A stretch of 64,000 nt of DNA from Vibrio pomeroyi (GCF_024347595.1 NZ_AP025506.1:1240001-1304000), one strand, 5' to 3'. Shown: positions 27,501 to 36,402, counted from the first letter of the stretch. Numbers and translations are program-made. The notes: generated from the sequence alone by a model not told the origin.

Positions 27501-27663
27501 GGCGGCGATCACTACCATTCTTGGTATGATCCCTCTGCTACCAGATATCTTCTTCAAACCAATGGCGGTAACCATTATGTTTGGTTTGGGCTTTGCGACT
27601 GTACTCACGCTAATCGTAGTACCTGTGCTGTATCGTCTATTCCATAAAATTGAAGTAGCTTAA
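24553..27663 (+). CDS. RND multidrug efflux pump (AcrB-type inner-membrane protein)
   Basis: A 1036-residue proton-driven exporter. The family pattern of twelve helices with two large periplasmic loops is visible. Helix 4 carries ALGMLVDNAIVVVEG (about residues 415-429) with the proton-relay Asp. The C-terminal half has the repeat GFLSLSGMLLKNGIVLLDQIE (about residues 937-957). The N-terminus has about 30 polar residues before the first helix. The best guess is a drug or bile-type exporter (vexK-like) rather than a metal pump. No outer-membrane channel gene is nearby, so it probably uses TolC. A terminator follows at 27681-27710. Confidence 0.9.
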   Translation: MSEVNNKPQNDDQQGDDQITGVASYFIRNKVISWMLSLIFLIGGVSAFFGLGRLEDPAFTIKDAMVVTSYPGATPQQVEEEVTYPLEKAIQQLTYVDEVNSISSRGLSQVTVTMKNNYGPDDLPQIWDELRRKVNDLKVELPPGVNDPQVIDDFGDVYGILLAVTGDGYSYKELLDYIDYLRRELELVDGVSKVSVSGQQQEQVFIEISMKRISSLGLSPSTVFNLLSTQNIVSSAGAVRIGDEYIRIHPTGEFQNVEQLGDLILTEGGAQGLIYLKDVADVTRGYVEVPSNIIGYNGKLALNLGVSFAQGVNVVAVGEAFDRRLAELKYQQPVGIDISEVYNQPKEVDKSVSGFVVSLGQAVAIVIVVLLFFMGLRSGLLIGLILLLTVFGTFIFMQYFKIDLQRISLGALVIALGMLVDNAIVVVEGILIGTQKGRTRMQAATDIVTQTKWPLLGATVIAVTAFAPIGLSEDSTGEYCGTLFTVLLISLMLSWFTAISITPFFADMFFKGQKVDPDNEGKDPYNGMVFVIYKNFLEFCMKRAWLTMFVLIIGLGASVYGFGFVKQAFFPSSTTPMFQVDVWMPEGTDIRATNTKLKVLEGWLAEQDEVEHITTTAGKGLQRFMLTYSPEKSYSAYGEITVRVKSYEVLEGLMLRFREHVNGQFPEIDYKLKQIELGPGGGAKIEARIVGSDPTVLRSIAAQVMDIMRADDGAFNVRHDWRERTKVLEPQFNESQARRYGITKSDVDDFLAMSFSGKSIGVYRDGTTLMPIVARLPEDERVDIRNIEGMKIWSPALSEYIPLQQVTLGYELEWEDPLIIRKNRKRMLTVMADPDLLGEETASTLQKRLQPQIEAIEMPPGYSLEWGGEYESSADAQASLFTTMPLGYLFMFLITVFLFNSVKEPLIVWLTVPLALIGVTTGLLALNTPFGFMALLGFLSLSGMLLKNGIVLLDQIEIEMKSGKDPYVAVVDAALSRVRPVCMAAITTILGMIPLLPDIFFKPMAVTIMFGLGFATVLTLIVVPVLYRLFHKIEVA

Positions 27664-27680
27664 CGCCAACTAACCTTTGA

Positions 27681-27710
27681 AATAATGCCCCTAATTGGGG
27701 CATTATTTTT
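27681..27710 (+). terminator. Intrinsic terminator of the RND operon
   Basis: An 11-bp stem (27681-27691 with 27697-27707) with a TAATT loop leads into Ts, 17 bases after the stop. Confidence 0.88.
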
Positions 27711-27740
27711 ATGTACGATTACTAAAAAGAGACCATCGAA

Positions 27741-28307
27741 ATGGAAGCGAATACAGTGGATAGAACGTGTGCATGGGCACTGAAACATGAACTTGAAAGG
27801 GAATATCACGATGCAGAGTGGGGCGTGCCTGTTTATGATGACCAAGTGCTATTTGAGTTCATTACGCTAGAAGGTGCCCAAGCCGGCCTAAGTTGGATTA
27901 CGATACTTAAAAAACGTGAAGGCTATCGTGCTGCATTTGAAAACTACGACCTCAATAAGCTAGCTGTACTCAATGAAGACAATGTGCCAAATATCATTGA
28001 AAACTTCGATGTGGTTAAACATAAGGGCAAGATTGCCTCGGTTTACAATAATGCGCGTGCAACGCTTGAACTTCAGAAAGAGTTTGGTTCTCTATCGAAT
28101 GCTTTATGGCAGTTTGTTGATAATGAGGTGATCGTCAATCAATGGACAGAGATGTCTCAAGTCCCGGCTTCTACCGAGCAATCCAAAGCGATGAGCAAGT
28201 TTTTGAAGAAAAGAGGATTCAAGTTTGTAGGGGAAACAATCTGTTACGCGTTTATGCAAGCAACAGGTATGGTTAATGACCATCTAGTTGGTTGTCCTTA
28301 CAAATAA
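27741..28307 (+). CDS. tag: DNA-3-methyladenine glycosylase I (Tag)
   Basis: Tag removes 3-methyladenine from alkylated DNA in base-excision repair. The 188-residue length is typical. RTCAWAL near the N-terminus supplies the first zinc-binding cysteine (about residue 10), and the C-terminal pattern NDHLVGC (about residues 179-185) gives the zinc-binding His/Cys pair; YHDAEWGVP (about 22-30) is the family signature. It stands alone between the RND terminator and the ToxR-like pair. Confidence 0.93.
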   Translation: MEANTVDRTCAWALKHELEREYHDAEWGVPVYDDQVLFEFITLEGAQAGLSWITILKKREGYRAAFENYDLNKLAVLNEDNVPNIIENFDVVKHKGKIASVYNNARATLELQKEFGSLSNALWQFVDNEVIVNQWTEMSQVPASTEQSKAMSKFLKKRGFKFVGETICYAFMQATGMVNDHLVGCPYK

Positions 28308-28416
28308 AAATATTATTTATCGTCGCGAAATAATTGCGTGAAAATTGGAAAATTCACTGGTCATTTATAAACTATTCAATATCATATGCGACCGAATTAA
28401 AACCTAGAAGACGATA

Positions 28417-29355
28417 GTGAAACAACAAAGCTACCAAATTTGTGATGCTAGTTATGATCCCTTGCTAAGGCAGTTTGTGCGTGAAGATGGCCACGTAGAA
28501 ACTATCGCGCCGTTAGAAGGTAAGGTGTTCTTGTTCTTGCTAGAGAATGCTGGTGAATGCATTGAACGAGGCCTGATATTTGATAGGTGCTGGGGCAATG
28601 TGATTGTTTCAGAACAAGCTCTCACCAATGTGATCTCCAAGATTCGCAAAACCCTGTCTCGAGTCACGTGTGGTTGTGCGACGATTCGTACCGTGAGTAA
28701 AACGGGCTATTCGCTTGAAATCAATGAGTCGATAAAGCCTAGCAAAGCTGAAGTTGTCCCTTATTCTGTGATTATAGAGGGCGTTGAATCAAACTCTTCG
28801 CCTGTCGCCCAAGAGGTGTTAGCAGCGACTGAAACCTCTGCCGATGCTAACAAGACAACGACATCAGATTCAGAACTCAATATTTCATCGAATCAAGAGC
28901 AGAACTCAGCCGAGCTAGAACCTTTAAATTCGAAAAAAAATACGTACCTCGTCAAAGCCGGTTATCTAATCGCGTTGATCTGCGTAGTCGTAACGGCGTT
29001 CAACCTTTTCCAAACCTATTATGCGCCAATGCCTTATTTTGTTGATAAGACGGAATATAGAGACAGTTACACAGACAATACCAATCAATACTTTTTCCAC
29101 ATTGTTCACGATGAAACCTATTCATTGCCAGCGATTACCCAAAAGCTAACGGATGTATTGCCGAGCCACTGCAACGTTGACGTCTTTGTCCGTATTTATC
29201 CATCTGTTGATCAGCCCGAAAATTATGCTTTGTATATGTTGGTTCAAAGGAAGGATGGCGAGGCCCTCAACTATGGGGCGACAATTTTCAATGTAGAGAC
29301 GTCTTTTGACTCATTTGCAGCTTATATGGAAAAGAGGAGCTACTTTTGCGATTAA
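28417..29355 (+). CDS. ToxR/TcpP-like membrane-bound transcription regulator
   Basis: A one-component regulator with three parts: a cytoplasmic winged-helix domain of the OmpR/ToxR type (about residues 15-108), a Ser/Glu/Asn-rich linker (about 115-172), and one membrane helix (about 178-200) followed by a periplasmic domain of about 110 residues. The periplasmic domain has two cysteines (SHC and the near-terminal YFCD), as in ToxR where they form a disulfide. The start is GTG with an AGAAG site. Its stop overlaps the next gene, encoding a small one-TM protein, giving a ToxR/ToxS or VtrA/VtrC type pair. The periplasmic sequence does not look like canonical ToxR. It could sense bile, pH or another periplasmic signal. 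Confidence 0.8.
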   Translation: MKQQSYQICDASYDPLLRQFVREDGHVETIAPLEGKVFLFLLENAGECIERGLIFDRCWGNVIVSEQALTNVISKIRKTLSRVTCGCATIRTVSKTGYSLEINESIKPSKAEVVPYSVIIEGVESNSSPVAQEVLAATETSADANKTTTSDSELNISSNQEQNSAELEPLNSKKNTYLVKAGYLIALICVVVTAFNLFQTYYAPMPYFVDKTEYRDSYTDNTNQYFFHIVHDETYSLPAITQKLTDVLPSHCNVDVFVRIYPSVDQPENYALYMLVQRKDGEALNYGATIFNVETSFDSFAAYMEKRSYFCD

Positions 29356-29816
29356 TTGGCTTACTTATTCTATTGGCAGTTGCTGCAGCAAGCTTTTTGC
29401 TGGAACAGAACGAATTGGCGGGCACTCGATGGCACTGTAAAACGCTAAAAACGGATTTCTTATCTCAGGCATTCCAACCGTATCAATCGCTTTATGAGCG
29501 AATGAGCATTACTTTTCAGTCTGACCAAACTTTTAGTATGAGAGAGTTTGTGACGATCACTGAGAAAGACGGCAACGAAGGCACAATGGAAAATCTTTAT
29601 TCCGGTTACTACGGTCTTGATGGGAATCATTTGTCGATGAGTATTATTGATGTGAGAACTGCCACTCCGTTTCATGATCCGATCATTAATCAGGAATACA
29701 GTGAGTACAAAGGGGTGACCATTGATTACTCGATCTTGGAGAACGATCAGTCCCTGTATCTGTTTAATGAGCACCGCTCAGAAATCTTCAACTGGACATG
29801 CTTTAAGGTTCAATAA
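29346..29816 (+). CDS. Small one-TM periplasmic partner of the ToxR-like regulator (ToxS/VtrC-like)
   Basis: These 156 residues have an N-terminal membrane helix (about 4-18) and the rest in the periplasm. Translation begins at a TTG inside the last codons of the regulator gene (10-base overlap), so the proteins are made together. The pattern is beta-rich: ELAGTRWHCKTL, a central SITFQSDQTFSMREF, GNHLSMSIIDV, and a closing IFNWTCFKV. The cysteines in WHC and WTC could form a disulfide. This would suit a lipocalin-like barrel, the fold of VtrC, which with VtrA binds bile salts in V. parahaemolyticus. Fold and function are inference. No Pfam-level family is apparent to me. Confidence 0.7.
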   Translation: MRLIGLLILLAVAAASFLLEQNELAGTRWHCKTLKTDFLSQAFQPYQSLYERMSITFQSDQTFSMREFVTITEKDGNEGTMENLYSGYYGLDGNHLSMSIIDVRTATPFHDPIINQEYSEYKGVTIDYSILENDQSLYLFNEHRSEIFNWTCFKVQ

Positions 29817-29875
29817 TCATTTATAAAGCGCTTTGTGTCAGTAGTGGGATTACAGGCAGCTGATAGGCAGAACTG

Positions 29876-29902
29876 AAAAAGGCAGGAATATCCTGCCTTT
29901 TT
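29876..29902. terminator. Bidirectional terminator between the ToxR-like pair and metC
   Basis: A perfect 12-bp stem (29876-29887 with 29891-29902) begins with five As and ends with five Ts, so it can terminate the small-partner gene on plus and metC on minus. Confidence 0.85.
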
Positions 29903-29926
29903 GCTTATTGAATCTAACGTTTCAGA

Positions 29927-31111
29927 TTAAACCAGAGCGTTGTAACGTTCTAATCCAGCCTCAAGATCTGCAATCAAATCATCGACATCTTCTAAGCCGA
30001 TATGAACACGAATCAAAGTACCTTCGAAGTTTGGATTCGCTACCGTTCTTAGGCTATCAAAGCTGCTTGGTTCATTCGCGAGAATCAAGCTCTCGAAACC
30101 ACCCCATGAGTAACCCATGCTGAAGTGTGTCATGCCATCAAGTAGTGCAGTCGTTGCTTTTGTGTTTGAGTTCTTTAGAACAAACGAGAATAGGCCATTG
30201 CCGCCGGTAAAGTCACGTTTGAAGAATTCATGACCAGGGCAAGACTCAAGAGCAGGGTGACGAACATGATCAACCTCAGGGCGAGTTTCTAGCCACTTAG
30301 CGACTTTCAAGCTGCTCTCTGCGTGTTGGCGCAAACGAACATCAAGAGTACGGATACCACGAAGACCAAGGTAAGCATCATCTGGTGAAACGCATTGTCC
30401 CATCAAGTAGCTCTGCTCTCTCAGTTGATCCCAGCATTTCTCGTTGGCAACCGCAGTGCCCAGCATGACATCTGAGTGACCTACTATGTACTTGGTCGCT
30501 GCTTGAATCGAGATATCGACACCAAAATCAAACGGTGAGAAGTTAACGCCTGCTGCCCAAGTGTTATCTAGCATCACGATGATGTCGTGTTCGTGGGCAA
30601 TACGCGCGAGCGTTGGAATGTCTTGGACTTCCATGGTGACTGAACCCGGAGACTCGGTAAATAGCACCTTGGTGTTTGGCTTGATGAGGTCTTGGATGCC
30701 TTCACCAATCGTTGGTTCGTAGTAAGTTGTCTCTACACCCATCTTTTTCATGATTGTGTCACAAAAATCACGAGTCGGTTCGTAACAGGTGTCGACCATC
30801 AAAATATGGTCGCCCGTTTCTACAAAAGAGAGAATGGCGTTAGAGATAGCTGCTGTACCACAAGGGTAGAGTGCACAGCCTGCGCCGCCTTCCACTTCCA
30901 CCATGGCATCTTGGAAGGCGAAATGAGTGTTGGTTCCACGACGTCCGTAAAAAAGTGTTTTGTTAGCGCGGTTAATTGTAGCTTTACGCTTCTCTTCTAC
31001 TGAGTTGAATACGACAGTTGAAGCGCGCTGTACTGGTGGGTTAACGACACCATTGGTCCACTTCTTATCACGACCTGCAGTGATCAGCTTAGTGGTTTTG
31101 TTCTCGGACAT
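29927..31111 (-). CDS. metC: Cystathionine beta-lyase MetC
   Basis: This PLP enzyme of the Cys/Met metabolism family cleaves cystathionine to homocysteine, pyruvate and ammonia in methionine synthesis. It has 394 residues, the usual length. YGRRGTNT (about residues 55-62) is a substrate/PLP-phosphate loop, and the PLP lysine is in AATKYIVGHSD (about residue 208). LGLRGIRTLDVRL is family-typical. The ribosome site is AAGGA. I did not find recognisable MetJ boxes upstream, so control by methionine is not evident here. Confidence 0.95.
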   Translation of the reverse strand: MSENKTTKLITAGRDKKWTNGVVNPPVQRASTVVFNSVEEKRKATINRANKTLFYGRRGTNTHFAFQDAMVEVEGGAGCALYPCGTAAISNAILSFVETGDHILMVDTCYEPTRDFCDTIMKKMGVETTYYEPTIGEGIQDLIKPNTKVLFTESPGSVTMEVQDIPTLARIAHEHDIIVMLDNTWAAGVNFSPFDFGVDISIQAATKYIVGHSDVMLGTAVANEKCWDQLREQSYLMGQCVSPDDAYLGLRGIRTLDVRLRQHAESSLKVAKWLETRPEVDHVRHPALESCPGHEFFKRDFTGGNGLFSFVLKNSNTKATTALLDGMTHFSMGYSWGGFESLILANEPSSFDSLRTVANPNFEGTLIRVHIGLEDVDDLIADLEAGLERYNALV

Positions 31112-31209
31112 GCTGTGAATTCCTTATCAATCGGTTATGCCCTATTTAAAACATGCCAATAGCCTTCAAAGCAAGAGGGGAGCGGGAGTTTTTACGCTTT
31201 TCTTTCGCT

Positions 31210-31247
31210 TTTTAACCTTTCACTTAATTAATGGTGAAAGGTTAAAA
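31210..31247. repeat. Perfect 14-bp inverted repeat between cls and metC
   Basis: The arms 31210-31223 and 31234-31247 are exact reverse complements around a 10-base AT-rich centre. No T tract follows in either direction beyond the arms, so it is a poor terminator. It could be a cls 3'-end hairpin or an operator for metC, whose start is about 100 bases away. Confidence 0.6.
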
Positions 31248-31292
31248 ACTTACGGGAGGAAGTGATGAGCCGTAATCGACTCATCATAGGTA

Positions 31293-32747
31293 TTACAGCA
31301 GAGGGTTGAACAAATAGAACAATCTTTCAAAGAAGCGATTTCGCAAGTTTCTCTGTTCCCACTGTTCCAGTACTACTGGGTGAGATGATTCAATGTACGA
31401 TTGTTGTAGCTCAGAGAGCTGTTGAGTGAAGTGCACGTCATCTACGGCTAGAGTCACTTCGAAGTTGAGCCATAGGCTGCGCATGTCGATATTGACCGTT
31501 CCGATCAAACAAAACTCTTCATCGATAACAACCGACTTGGTATGAAGAAGACCACCGTAAAACTCATAGATCTTCACACCAGCTTCAAGTAACTCAGTAT
31601 AAAAAGCGCGAGATGCCCACTTCACCATTAGTGAATCGTTGTTATGTGGAATGATCAGCTCTACGTTAACACCACGTTGCGCTGTCATTTTCAGTGTCTC
31701 TAACAAATCGGCGCTTGGGACGAAGTAGGGCGTCGTGATACGTACAGAGCGATTCGCCTGATTGATCGCAATGGTTAGAACTTGCAGGATCAAGTATTCC
31801 GGCATGCCTGGGCCAGATGGCACGACTTGAACAGGGTGATGCGTCATGATCTCTTCGACTGGACATTCTGGTAAATCAGGAAGGATTCGTTCACCTGTTT
31901 CCACTTCCCAATCCCAACCGTGAATAGCGGATAACACGTTAACGGTCGGGCCTGTCACTCGAACCATCACATCTATCCACTGACCCACACCTGAACTTTG
32001 TTTGAAGTGAGCTGGGTCGACCATGTTCATTGAACCGGTGTAGGCAATGGTTTCATCAATCACGATGATCTTGCGATGCTGCCTTAAATCTAAGCGTCGT
32101 AGGAAAATACGCCAAGGGCTCACTTCCAGTGCTTGCACAACGTGAACGCCCGCGTCTTTCATCATGGATAGCCAGTGGCTTTTAAAAAAGCGCGGGCTGC
32201 CCGCAGAATCGAGCAAAACTTTAACATCGACGCCACGTTTTGCGGCTCGAATAAGAGCAGAAGCAACTGAATCGGTTAGGCCGCCAGGGTGCCAAATATA
32301 GAAAACCATTTTGATACTGGTTTGAGCGTTTTCTATATCTTCAATAATTGCGTGTAGGATCTCGTTTGGCGAAGATTGCAGCGATAGGGTGTTTCCGCTA
32401 AGTGCAGGAATGCCCATTCGATTATTACAAAGCTCATCGATCTTGTGGATAGGGGAACCGACTTTGCCGGGAAGGTGGAGTTGGCAATCATCTAGTTTTC
32501 GGAACCAATCACCAAACGGAGTAAACATGCGATGTGCACGCTCAGCCCTTTTTCTGCCAAGGTTTAGCTCACCGAAAAGGAAGTAACAAGCGACACCGAC
32601 AATTGGGATAATGTAGATAACCATCAACCACGCGAGAGAAACACTCACAGAGCGTCGTTTTAGTACAACACGCAGTGTTACACCGGCTACGAGAACCCAG
32701 TACAACGCAACAGATGCCAAAGTTAAAAAATGGTAGAGCTTTTCCAC
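31293..32747 (-). CDS. cls: Cardiolipin synthase (phospholipase D family)
   Basis: This inner-membrane enzyme joins two phosphatidylglycerols to form cardiolipin. Two N-terminal helices (about residues 8-30 and 40-60) precede two phospholipase-D catalytic halves, each with an HKD motif: QHRKIIVIDE (about residue 248) and LHTKSVVIDEEF (about residue 404). Length 484 is typical of ClsA. The start is GTG with no strong ribosome site; it agrees with the ClsA N-terminus. It stands alone, with the next gene (an NSS transporter) divergent. Confidence 0.93.
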   Translation of the reverse strand: MEKLYHFLTLASVALYWVLVAGVTLRVVLKRRSVSVSLAWLMVIYIIPIVGVACYFLFGELNLGRKRAERAHRMFTPFGDWFRKLDDCQLHLPGKVGSPIHKIDELCNNRMGIPALSGNTLSLQSSPNEILHAIIEDIENAQTSIKMVFYIWHPGGLTDSVASALIRAAKRGVDVKVLLDSAGSPRFFKSHWLSMMKDAGVHVVQALEVSPWRIFLRRLDLRQHRKIIVIDETIAYTGSMNMVDPAHFKQSSGVGQWIDVMVRVTGPTVNVLSAIHGWDWEVETGERILPDLPECPVEEIMTHHPVQVVPSGPGMPEYLILQVLTIAINQANRSVRITTPYFVPSADLLETLKMTAQRGVNVELIIPHNNDSLMVKWASRAFYTELLEAGVKIYEFYGGLLHTKSVVIDEEFCLIGTVNIDMRSLWLNFEVTLAVDDVHFTQQLSELQQSYIESSHPVVLEQWEQRNLRNRFFERLFYLFNPLL

Positions 32748-33113
32748 ATTGAATACTCGAAAAAAGAGACACTTAGATAGTAATGCTATTTTACGGATAT
32801 GGGAATTTAAGGAATCAACTATTTACAAATTAGAGCTAAAGCTGTAAACAGGTTATAGTTGTTAAGTTTTGGTTAACTTAAGACGAAAACGATTGTTTTG
32901 TATGAAAACGCGGCATTTAACCATAAAAATTTACATTGGTAACGAAATATGTACGGTTCGGACTTCCAATTTTATTCTTAAACTGGTTTACTTGCTATAT
33001 ACGAGCGTCAATCTAATCTTTTAGATGTGTAAATTTTTTTATACATCTTATCTTTTAAAGACGCCACCCAAAGCAAAACACAACATCACATAACACAAAA
33101 GTTTGGAGTACAC
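32748..33113. other. Divergent intergenic region cls / NSS transporter
   Basis: This 366-base, AT-rich region contains the promoters of two divergent genes. A weak hairpin (33023-33031 with 33040-33048) whose loop is T-rich is the only structure I see. There is no ORF with a ribosome site. Confidence 0.4.
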
Positions 33114-34547
33114 GTGGCTACTAGTAATACAACCACAACACCCCGCGATACCTGGGGTTCGAAGTTAGGATTCGTAATGGCTGCAGCAGGTTCTGCTGTT
33201 GGCTTAGGTAACATTTGGAAATTCCCATACACAGCAGGCGAGAGTGGCGGTGGTGCATTCGTTGCAATTTACCTGTTTTTCGTAATCTTCATTGGTTTCA
33301 GTGTCATGCTGACTGAATTTGCTATTGGCCGTCATACGCAAAAATCAGCAGTAGGTGCATTCAAAACAACTGACCGTCGTTGGACGTTCGCTGGTGTTAT
33401 CGGCGTAGTGAGTGGTCTACTTATCATGGGTTTCTACCCTGTAGTAGGTGGCTGGTCTATCGCATACATCGGTAAAATTGCTGGAGGTCTACTAGACGCA
33501 CCTGAAGCAATTGGTGACAGCTTCGGTGGCTTTATCTCAAACCCAGTTCAACCACTTATGTGGATGGGCGCATACCTACTACTTAACATTGTTATTGTTA
33601 TGAAGGGTATTTCTGGCGGTATTGAGAAAGCGGGTAAGATTCTGATGCCACTTCTTTTCATCATCCTTATCGTGGTATCAATCAAAGGCATCATGCTTCC
33701 GGGCGCGATGGCTGGTCTTGAATTCCTATTCAGCCCTGACTTCTCTAAAGTAGACAGCGGTGTAATCCTAGCTGCACTAGGTCAAGCATTCTTCTCACTA
33801 TCTCTTGGTATGGGTTGTATGTTGACTTACGGTTCTTACCTTAAGAAGAAAGAGAACCTAGTTCAAACGACAGCTATGGTTACTGCAATGGATACTGGTG
33901 TTGCTATCCTAGCTGGTGTTGCAATGTTCCCTGCAATGTTCGCATTCGGTATGGAGCCTGCAGCTGGTCCTGGTCTAGTATTCGTTGTTGTTCCTCAGCT
34001 ATTCGCTGAAATGGGCGGCGTAGTTGGTCTTCTATTTGCTCTTATGTTCTTCGTTGGTCTAAGTGTTGCGGCACTTACTTCTTCAGTATCTCTACTTGAA
34101 GTTGTGGTTTCTTACCTAATCGATGAGAAAGGAATGAAGCGTGTAACAGCTGTACTGTCTGCAAGTGTAGTAATGGCGATTCTATGTATCTTCGCTTCGC
34201 TATCACTTGGTGGCTTCGGTCCAACACTGTTCGGTACTGGTGCGTTCGATATCTTCGACCTACTAACTGATAAGATCTTCCTAGCAGTTGGCGGTATGTT
34301 GGTATGTATCTTCGCTGGTTGGAGACTAAACCGTGCTGACCTAGAGAAAGAAATCACTAACGACGGTGAAGTATCTTTCCCACTATTTGGTCTATGGTAC
34401 ACACTAGTTAAGTACATCATCCCAGTAGCTATCGCTATCGTAGCGTTCATGGGTATCTCTTCTGGCTTCGACAGCGGTAAAGGTGCAATCATGCTACTAG
34501 GTATTGGTATTATTGCTGGCTCTGCGCTTATCTCTAAGAAGCTATAA
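33114..34547 (+). CDS. Sodium-dependent transporter, neurotransmitter:sodium symporter (NSS) family
   Basis: A Na+-coupled amino-acid symporter in the LeuT fold. The NSS signature is plain: GSAVGLGNIWKFPY (about residues 26-39) with the sodium and substrate ligands of the unwound helix 1. About eleven hydrophobic segments fit bacterial members such as MhsT and TnaT. The substrate cannot be read from the sequence; hydrophobic amino acids are common. The start is GTG with a GGAG site. A strong terminator follows at 34571-34602. Confidence 0.9.
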   Translation: MATSNTTTTPRDTWGSKLGFVMAAAGSAVGLGNIWKFPYTAGESGGGAFVAIYLFFVIFIGFSVMLTEFAIGRHTQKSAVGAFKTTDRRWTFAGVIGVVSGLLIMGFYPVVGGWSIAYIGKIAGGLLDAPEAIGDSFGGFISNPVQPLMWMGAYLLLNIVIVMKGISGGIEKAGKILMPLLFIILIVVSIKGIMLPGAMAGLEFLFSPDFSKVDSGVILAALGQAFFSLSLGMGCMLTYGSYLKKKENLVQTTAMVTAMDTGVAILAGVAMFPAMFAFGMEPAAGPGLVFVVVPQLFAEMGGVVGLLFALMFFVGLSVAALTSSVSLLEVVVSYLIDEKGMKRVTAVLSASVVMAILCIFASLSLGGFGPTLFGTGAFDIFDLLTDKIFLAVGGMLVCIFAGWRLNRADLEKEITNDGEVSFPLFGLWYTLVKYIIPVAIAIVAFMGISSGFDSGKGAIMLLGIGIIAGSALISKKL

Positions 34548-34570
34548 TCGCAAGCTAAGTAAATAACGAA

Positions 34571-34602
34571 AAAACGGGAGCCAATGGCTCCCGTTTTTTT
34601 TG
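34571..34602 (+). terminator. Intrinsic terminator after the NSS transporter
   Basis: A 12-bp stem (34571-34582 with 34586-34597) leads into an eight-base T tract. Confidence 0.92.
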
Positions 34603-34725
34603 CTTTAAATACTTAATTATTATCGAAAAATAAAAACCTTACATTCACTAAAGTTATCCGTCTGATAGCCGATATATTTATTGGTTAGGGCTGCTTAGTC
34701 CGTATTTTAATTAGGTAGGTGTTGT

Positions 34726-36342
34726 GTGAAATTGTCAGTGAGAAAGAAACTGTATGCCGGTTTTGGGTCTATATTGGCGGTGCTTGTCACGTTAGTCGGT
34801 ATTGTATGGATAGAAGTTATTGGGGCTCACAAGAGCGCTGATGAAATCAGAATGGACGATGTACCGGGTACCGTTACCTACCTTGTTCTGATCGATGAGG
34901 CTGGGGACGTTTACCGAGATGCACTAGGTGCGATCATTCAGGTCGATAATGCGCTTAATGATTATCGCTCGAATAAGAACGAATTTGCTCAAGCCATCGC
35001 GCAAGCAAAGCGTTTAGAAAGCAGAGGCTCTGAAGATCATCGCCGTATTGAGCGAATTGAAGATCTCATGGGACGTTTCACTCAAGAGTTTGAAGCGACA
35101 CTTGTACCTAAGATCAATGATGAATCTGAGCTACTAGCCAACATTCAACAGCTACGTTCTCTGTACGAGAGCAACTTGATCCCAATTGAAAACTTGCTTG
35201 ATCAAGCGTCAGCAAGTGAGCGTGTAGATACAGAGCAATCATTGCTTACGCTAACCGATACGTTTACTACCATAGAGCGCACCATCATGGTGTTGTCTGC
35301 GATTGCGATCGTATTTGGTTGTGTAATTGCATATGTGTTGTCTAGCTCGATCACCAACCGTTTGACTCGTGTTGAACAAGTAGCACGACGTGTAGCAAAT
35401 GGTGACCTAACGGCTGGTGACATTATTGATGATTCTGGCGATGAACTGGCTGAACTGGCTAAGTCGATTAACCAGATGCAGAAATCATTGGTCGACCTAC
35501 TGGGTTCTATCTCTTCTGTGACTCACCAAGTTCAATCTGTGACTGGCGAGCTATCGTCAATCAGCCAAGACATCGTGACGGGTGCGTCAGCTCAAGCTGA
35601 CAAAGCAAACCTGATAGCAACGGCTGCAGAAGAGCTAAGCTTGACCATTTCTGAAGTGGCTCAACAAGGTACTTCGACTTATGAAGAAGCGCGCCGCTCT
35701 GAAACTTCGGCAGAAGATGGCCGTAACGTGATTGTTGAGATGGTAGCGAGTATTCAACAAGTGTCGACTCAAATGAGCGATATGTCGTTGCAAATGAATA
35801 CTCTGGGTTCTCACGGTGAGCAGATTGGTAGCGTTATCAAGGTAATCGAAGACATTGCTGAGCAAACTAACCTACTAGCTCTTAATGCTGCAATTGAAGC
35901 GGCTCGTGCGGGGGAGTTCGGACGCGGTTTTGCTGTGGTTGCTGATGAAGTACGCGCGTTAGCGGAGAGAACGACCAAAGCGACGCAAGAAGTGTCTGGC
36001 ATCATTCAATCTATTCAGTCAGGTACTCAAGAGGCGGTGACTTACACCCAAGATAACTGCCGTTTGGTGGAGATTGGTGTCGAGCAAAGCTCAGGTGCTG
36101 TTTCGGCGCTAGAAGCGATTGTAAGCGGTGCGGGTAATGTACAAAGTATGGTTAACTCTATCGCGACTGCGGCAGAAGAACAGACTGCAGTGACTAAAGA
36201 GATTGCCGCAGATATTACGGCGATCAGTGATATCTCTGAGCAGTCTTTGCAACTGGCGACACGCAGTTCTGAAAACACTTCAGGTTTGAATGCTAAGGTT
36301 GCTGAGCTAGAAGCTCTGGTTGGTAAGTTCAAGCTTGCTTAG
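34726..36342 (+). CDS. Methyl-accepting chemotaxis protein
   Basis: A membrane chemoreceptor of 538 residues. TM1 is at about 10-31, a helical periplasmic sensor of about 150 residues of the four-helix-bundle type follows, then TM2 at about 186-207, a HAMP domain (about 208-262) and the cytoplasmic signalling coiled coil. The conserved hairpin tip reads [19 protein letters not shown] followed by [12 protein letters not shown] (centred near residue 395). The ligand is unknown. There is no CheB/R-binding pentapeptide at the C-terminus. The start is GTG. The gene stands alone, with a long terminator hairpin after it. Confidence 0.93.
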   Translation: MKLSVRKKLYAGFGSILAVLVTLVGIVWIEVIGAHKSADEIRMDDVPGTVTYLVLIDEAGDVYRDALGAIIQVDNALNDYRSNKNEFAQAIAQAKRLESRGSEDHRRIERIEDLMGRFTQEFEATLVPKINDESELLANIQQLRSLYESNLIPIENLLDQASASERVDTEQSLLTLTDTFTTIERTIMVLSAIAIVFGCVIAYVLSSSITNRLTRVEQVARRVANGDLTAGDIIDDSGDELAELAKSINQMQKSLVDLLGSISSVTHQVQSVTGELSSISQDIVTGASAQADKANLIATAAEELSLTISEVAQQGTSTYEEARRSETSAEDGRNVIVEMVASIQQVSTQMSDMSLQMNTLGSHGEQIGSVIKVIEDIAEQTNLLALNAAIEAARAGEFGRGFAVVADEVRALAERTTKATQEVSGIIQSIQSGTQEAVTYTQDNCRLVEIGVEQSSGAVSALEAIVSGAGNVQSMVNSIATAAEEQTAVTKEIAADITAISDISEQSLQLATRSSENTSGLNAKVAELEALVGKFKLA

Positions 36343-36402
36343 TGCTTAGTCCGTATTCAATCGGAACTAAAAGCCGATTATCGAAAGCGGACAAGTAAAG
36401 AG

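Noticed and set aside
28417..29816. The canonical toxRS operon
   Set aside because: The periplasmic domain and partner do not resemble ToxR and ToxS closely, and the usual htpG neighbour is absent. I kept it as a paralogous pair.
31112..31209. MetJ boxes upstream of metC
   Set aside because: I looked for tandem AGACGTCT-like octamers and found no acceptable match.
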